This document shows, one piece after another, positions 44,343 through 56,136 of a DNA stretch of 64,000 nt. The translations under genes and the position numbers were made by a program. Every line of letters starts with the position of its first letter. Position 1 is the first letter of the stretch. This stretch comes from Bimuria novae-zelandiae CBS 107.79. Taxonomy: Eukaryota; Ascomycota; Dothideomycetes; Pleosporales; Didymosphaeriaceae. The stretch spans positions 292,722-356,721 of the forward strand of contig ML976683.1 in the NCBI GenBank assembly GCA_010015655.1, written 5' to 3'. A model generated the notes under the pieces. That model was not told the DNA's origin. It worked only from the letters and a program-made list of their open reading frames with translations, and did not search any database.

Positions 44343-44932
44343 AAGGGGGCGTCATATTGGCCCTGGTATTGGTCGTAGGCGGAGTAGCCGCTGTAGCCAC
44401 CGTAGCCGTAGCTCGCCGAGCCCTCACGGTCCTCCTCCTTCTTGATCTTGTAGGTCTCATCCTCGTCTTGGGCGTAGGCGTAGTCGGCGGCGTCGGCGAC
44501 CATCTTGGAATTGGTTGGCTTCTTCTTCTTGGAGGGCGACTCCTCGGCCATGCTGCCGGCGGCCCGCTTGCCGGTCGACCTAGGAGTCTTCGCGGCCGCG
44601 GCCGGGGTGGCGTTCGCGTCGTTGTCTCCGATTTCGGCGGCGTGCGTCTTGAGCTTCCGCTTGATCTTGCTGATGGTGGCGCTGGCGGAGCCATCCGTGT
44701 ATCCGGTCAAGCGGGCGAGCTTCTTGATGTCGATCTGCAACGGGCGAGGGTTAACGAAAGACTCCGATCAATCGCTGGTGTGTTACTCCAGGATGAGCAA
44801 TACAATGGCCAACTTTTAGCTTTACGCGAAAGTACGGTTACGTACCTTGGGTTCGCTCTCAAAACACTGCCAGGCGAGGGCGAGGACTTCCATCTCGCGA
44901 GTCGAGAACGAGACAGCTTCCTCCTTGGCCAT
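44339..44932 (-). CDS. Small conserved fungal protein, nuclear-type, with acidic/Tyr-Gly-rich tail
   Basis: Two exons, 44932-44846 and 44734-44339, give 160 aa. The 111-nt intron (GTACGT...TTGCAG) joins STREMEVLALAWQCFESEPK to IDIKKLARLTGYTDGSASATISKIKRKLK, a short helical domain widespread in filamentous fungi and without known function. It is followed by a Lys-rich stretch (SPSKKKKP, likely nuclear signal) and a tail of Tyr/Gly repeats. The stop codon TAA lies inside a splice donor (TTGTAAGG) of an introner-like repeat; an alternative spliced form would add about 33 residues (see findings). Role not known; DNA or chromatin binding is a guess from charge. Confidence 0.75.
44735..44845 (-). 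repeat. Introner-like intron copy
   Basis: This intron shares about 65 nt with the repeat at 44249-44331: gctaaaagttggccattgtat, catcctggagtaacacaccagcg versus gctgaaagttggtcgttgtat, catcctggggtaacacgccagcg. The same orientation relative to the gene is kept, so exon 2 is bracketed by two related copies. Confidence 0.7.
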
Positions 44933-45651
44933 CGTTGCGATTGGTGATCGGGGTGGTACTCAGTGGATTGAATCTGGCAGTCGGGTGAAATGTCGAGAGT
45001 AGTGGAGCGATGGATAGAAGAGAACGCGTCGAAAGCCCTAAGTTTATACGTTGATAAGCGAGGAGGGGATCTTGGTGAGAGTGAAAGACGTGAACCAGGT
45101 AAGGTTGCGTGATATAGGTGAGTGGGGCCAACATGTTCGAAGCACGCACGCTTCGCGAGGAATGCAAACGGCCGGGTGACTAAAATGCCCGCAGGCGCAT
45201 ATCACCAGCGTGGCAGTGGAATTCGATATCAGTATGGACTGCATCACACAACATGCGGCAAACATCCATGTCGAGTACCGCATAGAAGAACAGGTCTGTT
45301 ATACATAGAATGTAAAAGTCGACCAACTGCCTCAAAGTCTGTCATCCGCATGTTATTATTGTGGGATCGCAATCAGTGGAAGTGAAAGACAATTTAAACT
45401 ACTAGTCTACACAAAAATATGTACTAATACAAAACGTTCCATCCAATGATCTAGCAATGGCCCACGCTAAAATAGTACGCCCTGAACGAATAAACAAGGT
45501 TTCCGGCCGGCAATGGCTTCAATTTTGAGATATCCAACTCTATTAGTTCCAACGATGTGTCCATTGCTGTATATTTCGGAACATCACATGGCTGAAAAGT
45601 CCGCGGCGCGTCAGTCAAGTGGAAGGGTTATCTTCGAAAATAACACGCTAA
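44933..45651. other. Intergenic region, no supported gene
   Basis: Promoter side of the small protein gene and 3' flank of the low-complexity gene. Short open frames only. Confidence 0.45.
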
Positions 45652-47348
45652 TCAACTCGCATCCATGGAGCCACGGTCTTGCTCCAGCTGCCGTTCTAGG
45701 CTTCCCAGGAGGTCAGGCTCGCCCTCTGAGCCGTGCGAGTCAGTGGGTACCTGTGGCAGGTCTTGTGTGTTCGTAGTCGAAGGTGTACGTTGATCGGCCG
45801 CGCCAGGCGGCGAAATTTCTCCCACAATCGGAGCCTCCGGTGCCGCAGGCAGTGAGGGAAGTATTGGCGATGCTTGGTTGAGAGAATTCTGACGACTGTG
45901 CGTCACGGTCGAAAGAGGGAGCTCTGGAGAGCTAAATGTATCCCGATGCGCTACCTCTTCCGTTTGCTGCTGCGCAGGTGCTTGTAGTGTCGCATCATCT
46001 TCAGCGGCTGTTACGTCTACTTCAGAGGCCAAATTTCTGTTTGCAACACTCGTTTCAATCACAGCTGAAGGCGCATGCTCTGTGGTTTGTGTCGCATCAG
46101 CTATGCTGGTCTTGGCAGACTCCGTAGAGAAGCCGTCGGTTACCTCGGCGGATGCTGCTGGAGCTGGAGCTGGAACCTGGACCGACCGAGTAGGCGTTGG
46201 AGCATGGGCCGCCGTCTCCTGGTCCTCATGGTCCTCGTCTTCTGAACCCTCCTCTCCAGAGACTTCATCATCATCTGCAGCATCTGGCATAGGGGTATCC
46301 CCACCTTCCGACGGTTCAGCTGATCCTTCTTGTTTGAGGCCGGGTACGGTGAGTAATTCGCTGCCGGTACTTGAGATTGGAGTTCCTTGCTCGGTAGCAC
46401 CTTCCACAAAAAGTACCTTCTTCTTTCCACGCCCAGGTCCACTCTTTTTCTTCTTCTTAGGAGGAGGAGGTCTTCTTCTGGGGGGTGTTTGTTGCAACAA
46501 ATCGCTTGCCACGACCACGCCTTCGGCATTCACAACCCCCACGCCTTCTACCACAGTTCCTGGGGCCGGAATTTCCGCATCGGTGATAGCGTCTGTCGAT
46601 TGGATTTCGCCTTCCACAGCCTGGCCTTCAGGCACCAGAACCTTGTACACATTTACATTGCCCTCTGCATCAGTTTTCTTGACTTTGGTCTCTCTCATTG
46701 GCGTAGGTTGAGTTACCATGGCGCCATTCAGATGGTATTGCGATGGTAGACCTTTCCGCCGCTTGGCCAGGTATTCCCGTTCAGGCTCTTCAAGGTGCCT
46801 CGGCACCTTGGCCCACTTTTTGATGGTAAATCCTTGACGTACCTCTTTATGCTCTTCTTCCTCGTCCATGACTTCCTTGTCTTCTTCCGGAGGTGCTGGT
46901 GGTTTGTAAATACGACCAGATCTTGCTCTAGCAAGTATTTGTTGAGAGTGTTCAGGCAGTAGGTGAGAATCTCTGGGCATCGGGGGAGCTGGCCAGTCGT
47001 CTTTGTCCAATTGTTTATTTTCGGTGGTATTTGGTCCAACGGTGATCTCAACTTCTCGGTACTGACTGATGGGGAGTCCTTCCAGAGCATTGTGTTCCAC
47101 TTGCCCACGTCCAGACCTGTTGGACCGATCTCTGCTACGGAACTGAAAGTTTGTGTTAGCTAGCGAATACAATATGAACCAAACTCATCATAGTGTTTCA
47201 CAGATTTCACAACGGCGTTTGACTTCGACGCGTGCTGGGTCCGGTCTCTCTTTTTCTTGCTAGCAAACCGTTTTTTTCTAGGCTCAGACCACGATGAGGA
47301 GTATTCGCTAGAACTGCTACTTGATTCGGCAGTAGAAGGTGAAGCCAT
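45652..47348 (-). CDS. Charged low-complexity protein, probably nuclear; function unknown
   Basis: Two exons, 47348-47202 and 47142-45652, give 545 aa. The 59-nt intron (GTGAAA...TTTCAG) has an ideal GCTAAC branch site; its weak donor is the only one keeping frame. The N-terminus is Ser-rich, then KKRFASKKKRDR (possible nuclear signal). A conserved-looking middle contains ARSGRIYKPPAPPEE and FTIKKWAKVPRHLEEPEREYLAKRRKGLPSQY. A PPRRRPPPPKKKKKSGPGRGKKK tract (basic, Pro-rich) and a long acidic Ser/Thr/Ala tail follow. A chromatin-associated role is plausible but unproven. An upstream 9-nt exon (47472-47464, MAP) with an AAG acceptor before 47351 is possible. Confidence 0.7.
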
Positions 47349-48171
47349 CTCCTTGCTAAAACAATGTGACGCAATATAAGAATGGAATGCGACGGTAGCG
47401 CAAGCGGGTGTGCATGTAGGCAGATGAACGGGTGCGGAATGAGCAAGGACACAGGAGACGTACCGGAGCCATGCTGGATGATCGGACGATTCCTCACTCG
47501 ACAGTTAGTTGCGACTCGGCGAGTTTAGCGTGCAGTCGCCCTTGACGGGAAGTCGCGGCGCGTTGCAGTGAAGGGCAGGCGCGTCTGAGGTGAAGTTGCG
47601 CGTGCCCGTGCCCGTGCAACCGTGCGACGCTAGCCTGCACTTGGACGGGTTGGGAAAACCGAACCAACAGATGATGCCAAGGTCACACATGGCTGCGAAG
47701 CAAGCCTCGTTTGCTTCAATGTTGGCCCACAAGTACTGCGAATCTTCGGTGGAGGAAATTTTAGTATTGCGGAGTTGAAGCTTGTCACTTGGCTAGACGC
47801 GTGAAGTCAATATTTTTGGTAACGCAACCTATCTGCAATGCGTGCAGATGATAGCACAAATTGGACTATATACAAGAGGAATAGCCGGCTGCGCTTAAGA
47901 GTTACATGAATGCCATCCGGTCATGTTGTGAAAAACACAACTGCAAATGTCTGGTATCGTACAGTGATCGCGTGTATGTCCGTCCCCAGAACAAACCACA
48001 TGGTGAACTTCCTTTCGTACACCATCGTGGATAAGTGATGGCGATCTCGGTAAGTCGCCTTGAATTAACACCATCCCCCATTTGTAGCAGGTCGTCATTC
48101 AGTCGCCACGAGGGCTTAATCCCAACTTCGCAACGTTAGCTAGTAGGTAACCAAACAGGTCGCTCGAGATC
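47349..48171. other. Intergenic region, no supported gene
   Basis: Promoter side of the low-complexity gene and 3' flank of ISD11. Only short chance frames. Confidence 0.45.
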
Positions 48172-48699
48172 TTACCCCTGGTCCTTTTGTCGCACAATTC
48201 CACCCTCCTCACCCTTCTGTTTCCCGGACTTGCCTCCCTCAACTACGAGCCGGTCCAGCTGGTAGAACTGGCTGACTACCGTTTGTCGCTATAGTGTATG
48301 TATCAGCGTCTACCTCGAGCCACAGCGGCTTCTGTTGTAGAGGAACAGGGCGCCGTTCTGAGATAACACACCTTCAGCATCTGTAATGTTTTCAGGCCTT
48401 CTTGAACCAGCTCCTGTATTCTTCTCTCTTCCTTCTCGTTCTTGTGCAATCGGAAGCCGTCGCGTGTTCTCCGTCTCGCATACTCGCGGAAGTTGTAAGC
48501 GGCAAATTGGTTGCCTTGTCTCAGCAATGAGCGGTACTGTGGCCTAGTAAGTGGTGGGCCCTTGATGGTTGGAGGGAGCGTCTGTGGCAAGCTGCGCCCA
48601 TACATGTGGCGCGCCAGCAAAGAACGAGGAATGCAAGATACGTACAAGAGAGCGGACTTGGTACGGCATGTCGGTTTTGCTGGCTTGCGCCAAAGACAT
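48172..48699 (-). CDS. ISD11: ISD11 / LYRM4 mitochondrial iron-sulphur assembly protein
   Basis: Three phase-0 exons: 48699-48646, 48536-48372 and 48288-48172; 111 aa. The first ends MPYQVRSL, the second starts [28 protein letters not shown], so the name-giving Leu-Tyr-Arg motif is created across the splice junction. Exon 2 continues with [16 protein letters not shown], and exon 3 with [24 protein letters not shown], the conserved C-terminus. Introns are 109 nt (GTACGT...CCACAG) and 83 nt (GTGTGT...CTATAG). ISD11 stabilises the cysteine desulphurase Nfs1 in the mitochondrial matrix together with acyl carrier protein. Its stop is followed by normal spacer; SF3a1 lies upstream on the same strand. 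Confidence 0.93.
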
Positions 48700-49069
48700 G
48701 ATCTGCGAGTGAAGGGTATGTGTAGCCGAATGACGCGGAGTTTGTGGTTGACAACTAAGGTTATATCATCGACCTGGGATCGGAGGAAAATCAGGCGTCC
48801 GAGCTCAAGCCCTAAAGCTACCGAGTTGCCGCGCGGTCAGCTTGCAGAAAATAATCACCGGCAAACAACTGTTCCCAAACTTTATGTAATTTTTAAAGGG
48901 TATCAATCAATTAAACTAGGAGTCGTTCAAATGCGCAAAGCAATTTGAAAGGTACCGTTTTCGCGCCCTTACTGCGATCAGCCTCGGTGATAAGTGCACC
49001 ATGTTCCGCAGTAAACGCCACCCATGCAATAGACAGACAAGACGCCAGGAATACTAGGACTTCTGAAGA
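48700..49069. promoter_or_regulatory. Spacer between SF3a1 and ISD11
   Basis: A 370-bp gap holding the 3' end of SF3a1 and the ISD11 promoter. No distinct motif recognised. Confidence 0.4.
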
Positions 49070-50661
49070 TTACTGTCCACCTCCGTGTCTCTCCTGAATC
49101 CGGCGCAGCTGCTCCTGAACATTCATCGTTTGCATCTGTTGAAGCCTTGCCGCATCTTTCGCAGGGTCTGGTTGCCCGTCGTAGGACGTCGCTGCCTTCT
49201 TTCGCCGCGCGGCTTCCTCCTCAGTTATTGGCATACCGGTAGCATCGTCGTATATGTCGTCGCGTTGACTCGCAAAGCGTTTCAAGTTATTCGCAGCCTC
49301 GTTTGGTGTAATGACGGTGGAGTAGCGAGCTTCAGCCTTCGCTCGTTGCTCTTTCCACCGTGGATCGAGCAATTCGACTGAGTAATACGTAAGTATCGAT
49401 GTAGATATGATTTGACGCGGAGTGGGTACTTACTTCTAATGTGCTCCTCAATCTCGTCCGCAGGGAATTGCTGCTTGCAATTAGGGCACTGGACCGTGGA
49501 CACGTTCGCTTTTTTCCCGCGCGGAACATAGTCTGTTCTGATCTTCATAGTGTTAGATGTACCTCTTGTTGCTGCCTGCGCTCGGGCAACTTGATCGCGC
49601 TCTGCCTGTTGTTCTCGTGCTTGTCTAGCTGCATCTGCCTGCCAGTCCACAAGCGCAGCAGGTTGGTAGCCGTAGGGGGGCGCAGACGGCGGCGTATATG
49701 CGGGCTGGACCGCAGGAGCGACAGGTGGCATGCCCGGATACCCAAGGGGTGGCATGACAGGCTGTTGAGAGGAATTGTAGTACGGGACTTCGTCGGGCAT
49801 GGCTTCCTCGATGCGCTTCGTAGACAACGACACCATTGCTTTTTGTTCTAGCGAGGCAGACTGTAGGTCGGTAAGATTTTGCGGCGGTGGCAGATCTGCC
49901 GCATCGTCGCCTTCGTCAAACAGGATAGTTGCGATGACACCAAATTCGTGCCAATCGATGGCTGCATACTCTTTCTTCTCGTCCTCGGCCTTCTTCTCCT
50001 CCTTTTCTTTCTGCTGCGTCACGTACTTGACGTACTCGGCGCGCTCCTTTGCGCGGTCTAACACGTGGAAACGGTTCTGAATGTTGCGCCGCAGCTCGTC
50101 TTTGCGAGCCTCGACCGTCTGTTCTTCTTCAAGGAGGATTTTGTACTGCTCAACGAGCGCGCGGAAGAAGGGGAAAAAGCTGTGAGTCGGGCGCAAGAAT
50201 TCGAACTGCGCATTGCCTGATTCGCGGTTGCGCAGTTCCTTAAGCCAGTTCTCACCGACCCGAGCAGTGTATAGCGCGGTCAGTCGTAGGATCTCGAGGT
50301 CTTTCGCGTTGATCTGGGGCATGCGCGCGGAGAAGCGGAACTTTGGCGGCTCGGGCGGGCCCTGGGGTTTGGTCTCGGTAACCACTTGCGCCTTCGCTGC
50401 GGCGGGACCTTTGCCTTCCCTCAGCTGCTGCAGGAACCAAGTATAGTAAGGGTTGTAAGGGTCCTCTGGAAGCACAAAGGCCATGGCAGTATTCGAGTTC
50501 TCGCGCACGCGGGCGACCATGGCGGCTTCTTCGCGTTCGCTGCGGCGGTGGACGAAGTCGGCGGCCTTGACGATTTTGTCGCGGACATGCTTGGGAGGGA
50601 TAATGACTTCCGGCGGTGGGTTGACAGCGAGGTCGCCCGATTCACCATTGGAGACGGCCAT
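49070..50661 (-). CDS. PRP21: Splicing factor SF3a subunit 1 (Prp21/SF3a120-like)
   Basis: Two exons, 50661-49434 and 49377-49070, give 511 aa. The 56-nt intron (GTAAGT...ACTCAG) joins EIEEHIR to IELLDPRWKEQR, a conserved block of SF3a1. Start at 50661 (MAVSNGESG) fits the family better than a longer upstream frame. Two SURP modules are visible: around residues 27-80 (KIVKAADFV, ending NPYYTWFLQQL) and 115-175 (EILRLTALYTARVGENWL, FEFLRPTHSFFPFF). A charged coiled-coil stretch (EKEEKKAEDEKKEYA) follows. SF3a is part of the U2 snRNP and needed for prespliceosome formation. The ubiquitin-like domain of animal SF3a1 is absent, as usual in fungi. Confidence 0.93.
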
Positions 50662-51306
50662 GGTGGCGCAGAATTCGAGCGGACTGGTTGTTGGTGCTTT
50701 CGCTGTGCACTGCAATCTGGATAGACGCGCATGAGGCGGCGCGGCAAAACGTAGAGCCGCGTAGGCCCCGGCCTAGTGAACGTCACGTGAGTTACCTGAG
50801 CGAGCCCTACAGGAGGGTTACAGCGAGCCCGCGCAGGGCTCATCTATAATTTCAGCATGCATATGTTGTCTGATGCCACAAATTGAACATATTTACAGTG
50901 CCTGGAGTTTGAAAGATTCCGCACTGGTCGACGCGCGGGCTCGAGTGCAGCAAAGGATGTTCAAGTCGCTGCACGCTGGCCTATTTTTGCACCGTCAGCC
51001 CTTACTTAGTCCGCTTAAGTCGCGAAGACACCTTGCACTTTTGACCAGGGTACCCACCTGCGGACCGCGAAGCTGCCATCTGTTGATAGCCGCCCCTAAA
51101 ACAGTGCCTCCTCCACCACCGCTTCCTCTCTGGCAGGTGCGCCTTCCTTCGTACTGTCGTTAAAGAGCCATTTTGTGGGCACACTTTCCTGACGTTGCGC
51201 CTAGAAGCCACTGCTTTGACGCGCACCGCTTTCAGCTCCCCGGCATAGCTTCCTCCCCTCGACTTGATCCCAGTACGCTCACTCTCAACCCACGAACCCC
51301 GCCGCG
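50662..51306. promoter_or_regulatory. Divergent promoter region, SF3a1 / PMT
   Basis: The 645-bp gap between two divergent genes. An upstream Pro/Ser-rich open frame on the plus strand (50873-51163) has no recognisable feature. No defined regulatory motif seen. Confidence 0.4.
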
Positions 51307-54300
51307 ATGGCGAACCGCCCAGGCGCATCTGCACACCTGGCCGAGAAACCAGACATGCGTCGATCCGGGAAATCGCCCTCACGATCGCCTGCGCCCAATG
51401 GCCGGAAACACCTGAAGCCCAAGGTTGCAGGCTACACCTCGGAGGGGGTGCGGAATAATGACATCTTCAGCCTGCCGTCCTCTGACTGGCAATTGTTGCT
51501 GTTGCTTGTTGTAGTGGCCACATTTGTGCGCTTATATAGGATCTACCAGCCCAGCAGCGTTGTCTTCGACGAGGTTCAGTACGTTCATCCCTTCTGCTAG
51601 CCCTTTGCACGCAGCTGACCCCCATCTAGCTTCGGTGGGTTCGCCTCCAAGTACATCAAGGGGAAGTTCTTCATGGACGTTCACCCGCCCCTCGCTAAGC
51701 TTTTGATTACACTAGCGGGTTGGCTGGCTGGCTTCGACGGTAACTTCGACTTCAAAGACATTGGCAAGGACTACGTTGAGCCAGGCGTACCATATGTTGC
51801 AATGCGGCTTTTGCCCGCCATAATGGGCGTTCTGACCATCCCAACCATGTTCCTCACCCTCAAAGCGACAGGTTGTCGAACAACTACGGCTGCAATGGGG
51901 GCCGGATTGGTCATGTTCGGTGCGTAGAGCTATGGACTAGCCGCGAACAGGCACTGATCGTGGACAGATAACGCACTCATCACGCAGTCTCGCCTCATTC
52001 TCCTCGATTCACCCCTCGTTCTCTTCACTGCCATCACCGCTCTTGCTTGGACCAGCTTCACCAACCAGCACGAGCAAGGTCCTACAAAAGCGTTCCAGCC
52101 GGCATGGTGGTTCTGGCTCGCTGCGACGGGCGTCGGCCTCGGCGCAACGTTTAGTGTGAAGTGGGTGGGCTTGTTCACCATTGCCTGGGTCGGCAGCTTG
52201 ACTCTGGTACAACTGTGGGTTCTGCTTGGCGATACGAAAAATGTCACCCCGGTTAGTACCCCTGAGAAGAGGCTCGGCCGATAATGTTAACAATATCCAG
52301 CGTCTTTGGTTCAAGCATTTCTTTGCTCGCCTCTTTTGCCTTGTGGTCATTCCGTTGTCCTTCTACATGGCCATGTTCGGGATCCACTTCCTTTGTCTCG
52401 TAAACCCCGGTGACGGTGATGGTTTCATGTCATCTGAATTCCAGGCAACTTTGAACTCGAAGGGGATGCAAGATGTGCCTGCCGATGTCGCATTTGGGAG
52501 CCGTGTTTCTATTCGTCATTGGAACACTCAAGGAGGATATCTACACTCCCACGCCCACATGTACCCCACGGGAAGTAAGCAGCAGCAGATCACACTGTAT
52601 CCTCACAAAGATGAGAACAACATCTTTATTCTGGAGAACCAAACATTGCCCGAAATCCTGGACGGACCAAAGCCTTCGGGCGCTAAAGCGTGGGACGATA
52701 TAGGTCCAATCAACATCGAGGATGGCGCAGTACTCAGGCTGTACCACATTACGACTGACCGCCGTCTCCACTCGCACGATGTCCGGCCACCCGTGACGGA
52801 GGCCGATTGGCAAAACGAAGTATCTGCTTACGGGTACGATGGATTCGAAGGTGACGCAAACGACTTTTTCCGTGTGGAGATTGTCAAGTCGATGTCCGAT
52901 GGGGCTGAGGCGAAGAAGCGCCTCAGGACAATTCAGACCAAGTTTAGGCTGGTGCACTTGATGACTGGATGTGTGCTGTTCTCCCACAAGATCAAGCTTC
53001 CAGAATGGGGCTTTGAACAACAGGAAGTGACATGTGCTCGTGGAGGGACTTTACCAAACAGTGTGTGGTACATTGAAGGTGAGTAGCGTTCGTGTTGGGC
53101 CCATCTGTCGCTAATGTGCTTGTAGGAAATGTCCATCCTCTCATGAACGGTATGTACTTGTTCTCTTCTGCAATTGCCTTCGTCAACAATCTCGCCTCGA
53201 GCGATTTCACTTGTGATTCATAACATCGTCAACTTTATCTGAATTAAACAACTCAGCATACGGCTTGCATGCTAACTTACCCGTGATAGATACGACTGAA
53301 AAGGTCAACTACCGCAATCCCGGTTTCTTCGGAAAGTTCTGGGAGCTCCAGAAAGTCATGTGGAAGACCAATGCTGGCCTGGTCGAATCTCACGCCTGGG
53401 ACTCCCGACCTCCTTCTTGGCCATTTCTTCGACGTGGAATTAATTTCTGGGGTAAACACTCTAGACAGATATATCTCATTGGTAACCCTGGTACGTATAC
53501 CTGCAAATGATCGCCATGCCGATTATCGCTGACTGTTCATAGTCATCTGGTGGAGCTCTACCGCCATTATTGGTCTCTATATCGTCATTAAGGGGTTTGC
53601 TGTCCTCCGTTGGCAGCGTGGCTACAGAGACTACGCCAATGTGACCTTCAAGCGCTTCGACTACGAAATCGGCATGTCACTACTTGGATGGGCCTTTCAC
53701 TACTTCCCATTCTACCTGATGGCCCGTCAGCTCTTCCTCCACCATTATCTTCCAGCTCTTTACTTTGCCATCATGGCTCTGTGCCAGATGTTCGACTTCG
53801 TCGCTTATCGTTTTGGCAGCCTGGGTCTGAAACAATATCCTGTGATAGGCCAGTCAGCGGCTGTCGCATTTCTGGCTGTGACCATTGTCGTGTTCCAAAT
53901 ATACTCTCCGCTTGCCTACGGGAACCCTTGGACTAGGGATCAGTGCAACAGCGTAAAGCTTTTCAGCACATGGGACTGGGACTGCAACAATTTCCTTACT
54001 TCGGTAAATTCACATCCTCCCCCAGTTTGAAGAAGACTCACCAACCTTTTACAGTATGATCAATACACCACAGAGGCGTCTATTCCAGCTACCTCCGCGG
54101 CAGTTCCCGTGTCTCCGCCTGCACCAGCTGTACCGGCAGTACAGCGGGAACAACCAAAAGAGCAGGACAAGGCTGATGAGATCGTTTCGGACAAACCGGT
54201 GGTTTCGCCTGCAGTACAACAAGATGCTCAGCACTTACCAATCCTGTCCAAGGAAGAACGGATCGAGTTCCGGGATGAGAATGGACGCGTGCTCGACGAA

Positions 54301-54624
54301 GAAGAAGTGAAAGCGTTGGAAGGAAAAGTCAGTTTCAAGACACGGTATGAAACTCGGACACGTATCGTTGATGCCCAAGGTCATGAACTCCATGAATCAC
54401 TCGTGGAAGCTAGGGATGTTGAAGATCAAGGCGTTGCACCTCCTCACCCAGATGTGGAGGGCCGCAACCCTGAGACCAAAGATGTAGGAGAAGCTGAGGC
54501 TAGCGACTCTCCGCCTACGGTGGATGCCCACGAAGATGAGAAGAAGGAAAGGAGTCTTGAGAATCAAGCTAAGACTCCTAAGCCTGCTAGCGAGGCGAAG
54601 GCCGCTACAAAGGAGTCCGCGTAG
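51307..54624 (+). CDS. PMT2: Protein O-mannosyltransferase, PMT2-type
   Basis: Eight exons: 51307-51578, 51630-51919, 51968-52251, 52301-53078, 53126-53149 (24-nt microexon), 53290-53490, 53543-54003, 54055-54624; 959 aa. All junctions keep frame, for example VVFDEVHFGGFASKY and GNPVIWWSSTA. The Asp-Glu of VFDEVHF (about residues 88-89) is the catalytic motif of PMTs. MIR repeats include GGYLHSHAHMYPTGSKQQQ and RRLHSHDVRPPV. Many transmembrane helices. PMTs transfer mannose from dolichyl-phosphate-mannose to Ser/Thr in the ER lumen. Assignment to the PMT2 subfamily rests on the MIR sequence and is fairly safe. The C-terminus continues about 190 residues beyond the last membrane segments as an acidic, Pro/Glu/Lys-rich tail. 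Confidence 0.92.
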
Positions 54625-54869
54625 CCGCTGTTCCTACTTCACGTGAGTTTAAGAGGACTGCTACGGCTGTAATGGGGAGTTATACCAATTGATCCAGGCA
54701 AACATGATTGGCTTTGCCTTGTTTGTACTCCATTCTCATTGCGCCTGTAATATAGGGTATTTCTCATGGAAGCGACGGCGCTGTGGGTAGGGGTACGATA
54801 TGGTGCACATGAACAAATTTATTTCTTCTCGCTGCTTGAAGTACTCCGGTAATGATCACTGCTCTGTCC

Positions 54870-56136
54870 CTACACTGACGTTTCAGCCTCGATCTCATAA
54901 GTACTTTTGTGTCCGTCGTGCAAGCTTTCTGTAAGTACTGAAAGTGCGCCTGATATATCTTCCATCCCTTCAGTACCACCTCTCTCTTCCACTGCGGTTG
55001 CTAATTGCTCGTACACGTTGGAAACATTTCGAAACACATTCGCCGTCTCTGACCACCCCCCTTCTCCCGCAAAACATTGACCTATCTGGTTCATCTCTTC
55101 TACCCATCTGTAAGCCTTTGGCAGACACGCTATAATGCTCTTCTCAGCGCGATCTTTCACACTGGGGTTGTACTGAGCGATGTACTCCTGCAGTTGCGGC
55201 AGTACACCGAGAGACGCTGCTGTTGTAAATGACTGAAGTGCGAGGGCTGTGAACCCTTTCGATAGAGCCGCAAAAGTGCATTTGAGACCAGAGGCGGTGC
55301 CGATCCTTGAGTCAAGGTGCTGGGTATTGAGAACTTCGGTGAGTCGACTTCCATGGAGGGGTGCCTCATAGAGTGGATAAGGCCCTGATAATGGAATGCC
55401 GGGACGTGTCCAAGTCGTTTCGCCCGAGGTCTTCGCGGGGGGTCCGCCGATGATTCCACCGTCGAGGAATCTTAGCAACTGTGAATCGTTAGCATCGGCG
55501 CGGTCATGTCCAGATGACAATAGTCTTATGGGTCGTGTGATATTGACAGGGAGAGGGGGAGGGGGGCCACTGGTGTGTGGACACTCCCATGCAGTGGAAG
55601 ATCCGGAGGCCTCGCGAGCATATGAGAGCGCCATCGCCGGATTGGACGGCAGTCTTGATGGGTGACGAGACAACCTCAGCACTTTCAAGATATCTCACCT
55701 GGTTGTCTTTTTCAAATACAGCACCAATGTTCCTCGCGGTGTTAGGGGACACGGCATTCAGCTCCAAATAGTACAATGGATGCTGACCTTTGGCTCTGAC
55801 GGTCGGATCGCGTTCAAAAACGGCGCAAATGCGCTTTGCTGTTCGCATCGCATCCCTCGGAGGAACAATGGAGAATATGTCTAGTCATGCGGACATAATT
55901 AGCGGGGACGTAGTTCTGCTTTTTACTGGGCACCACATACAGTCGGATCTAGCAACGAGCTCTGTGTCAGAGGAAACACACTCTATGGAAGCTGACTTGG
56001 CGCGTTTCTGGGTCGCAATGCTTCTATCGCTAGCATTGGTGATGACATGAAAGCCGTGGTCAAGGAGTAGGCGCGATATTCCCAAGCCCATCTGGCCTAT
56101 AGAAAGTACGCCTACGTGCGCCAATGGTGCAGCCAT
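54870..56136 (-). CDS. 6-phosphogluconate-dehydrogenase-like NAD(P)-binding protein (DUF1932)
   Basis: Three exons, 56136-55941, 55880-55699 and 55478-54870, give 328 aa. The N-terminus VGVLSIGQMGLGISRLLLDHGF is the Rossmann GxGxxG-type region (first Gly replaced by Ser-Ile-Gly spacing, GQMGLG kept). Intron 1 (60 nt) restores SDYIFSIVPPRDA; intron 2 (220 nt, GTGAGA...TCACAG) joins EKDNQ to LLRFLDGGIIGGPP. The C-terminal part (KCTFAALSKGFTALALQ) is the DUF1932 dehydrogenase domain with the conserved Lys of the beta-hydroxyacid dehydrogenase family. Likely an oxidoreductase of a small hydroxyacid in the cytosol; substrate unknown. The long second intron could hide an alternative exon. Confidence 0.82.
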
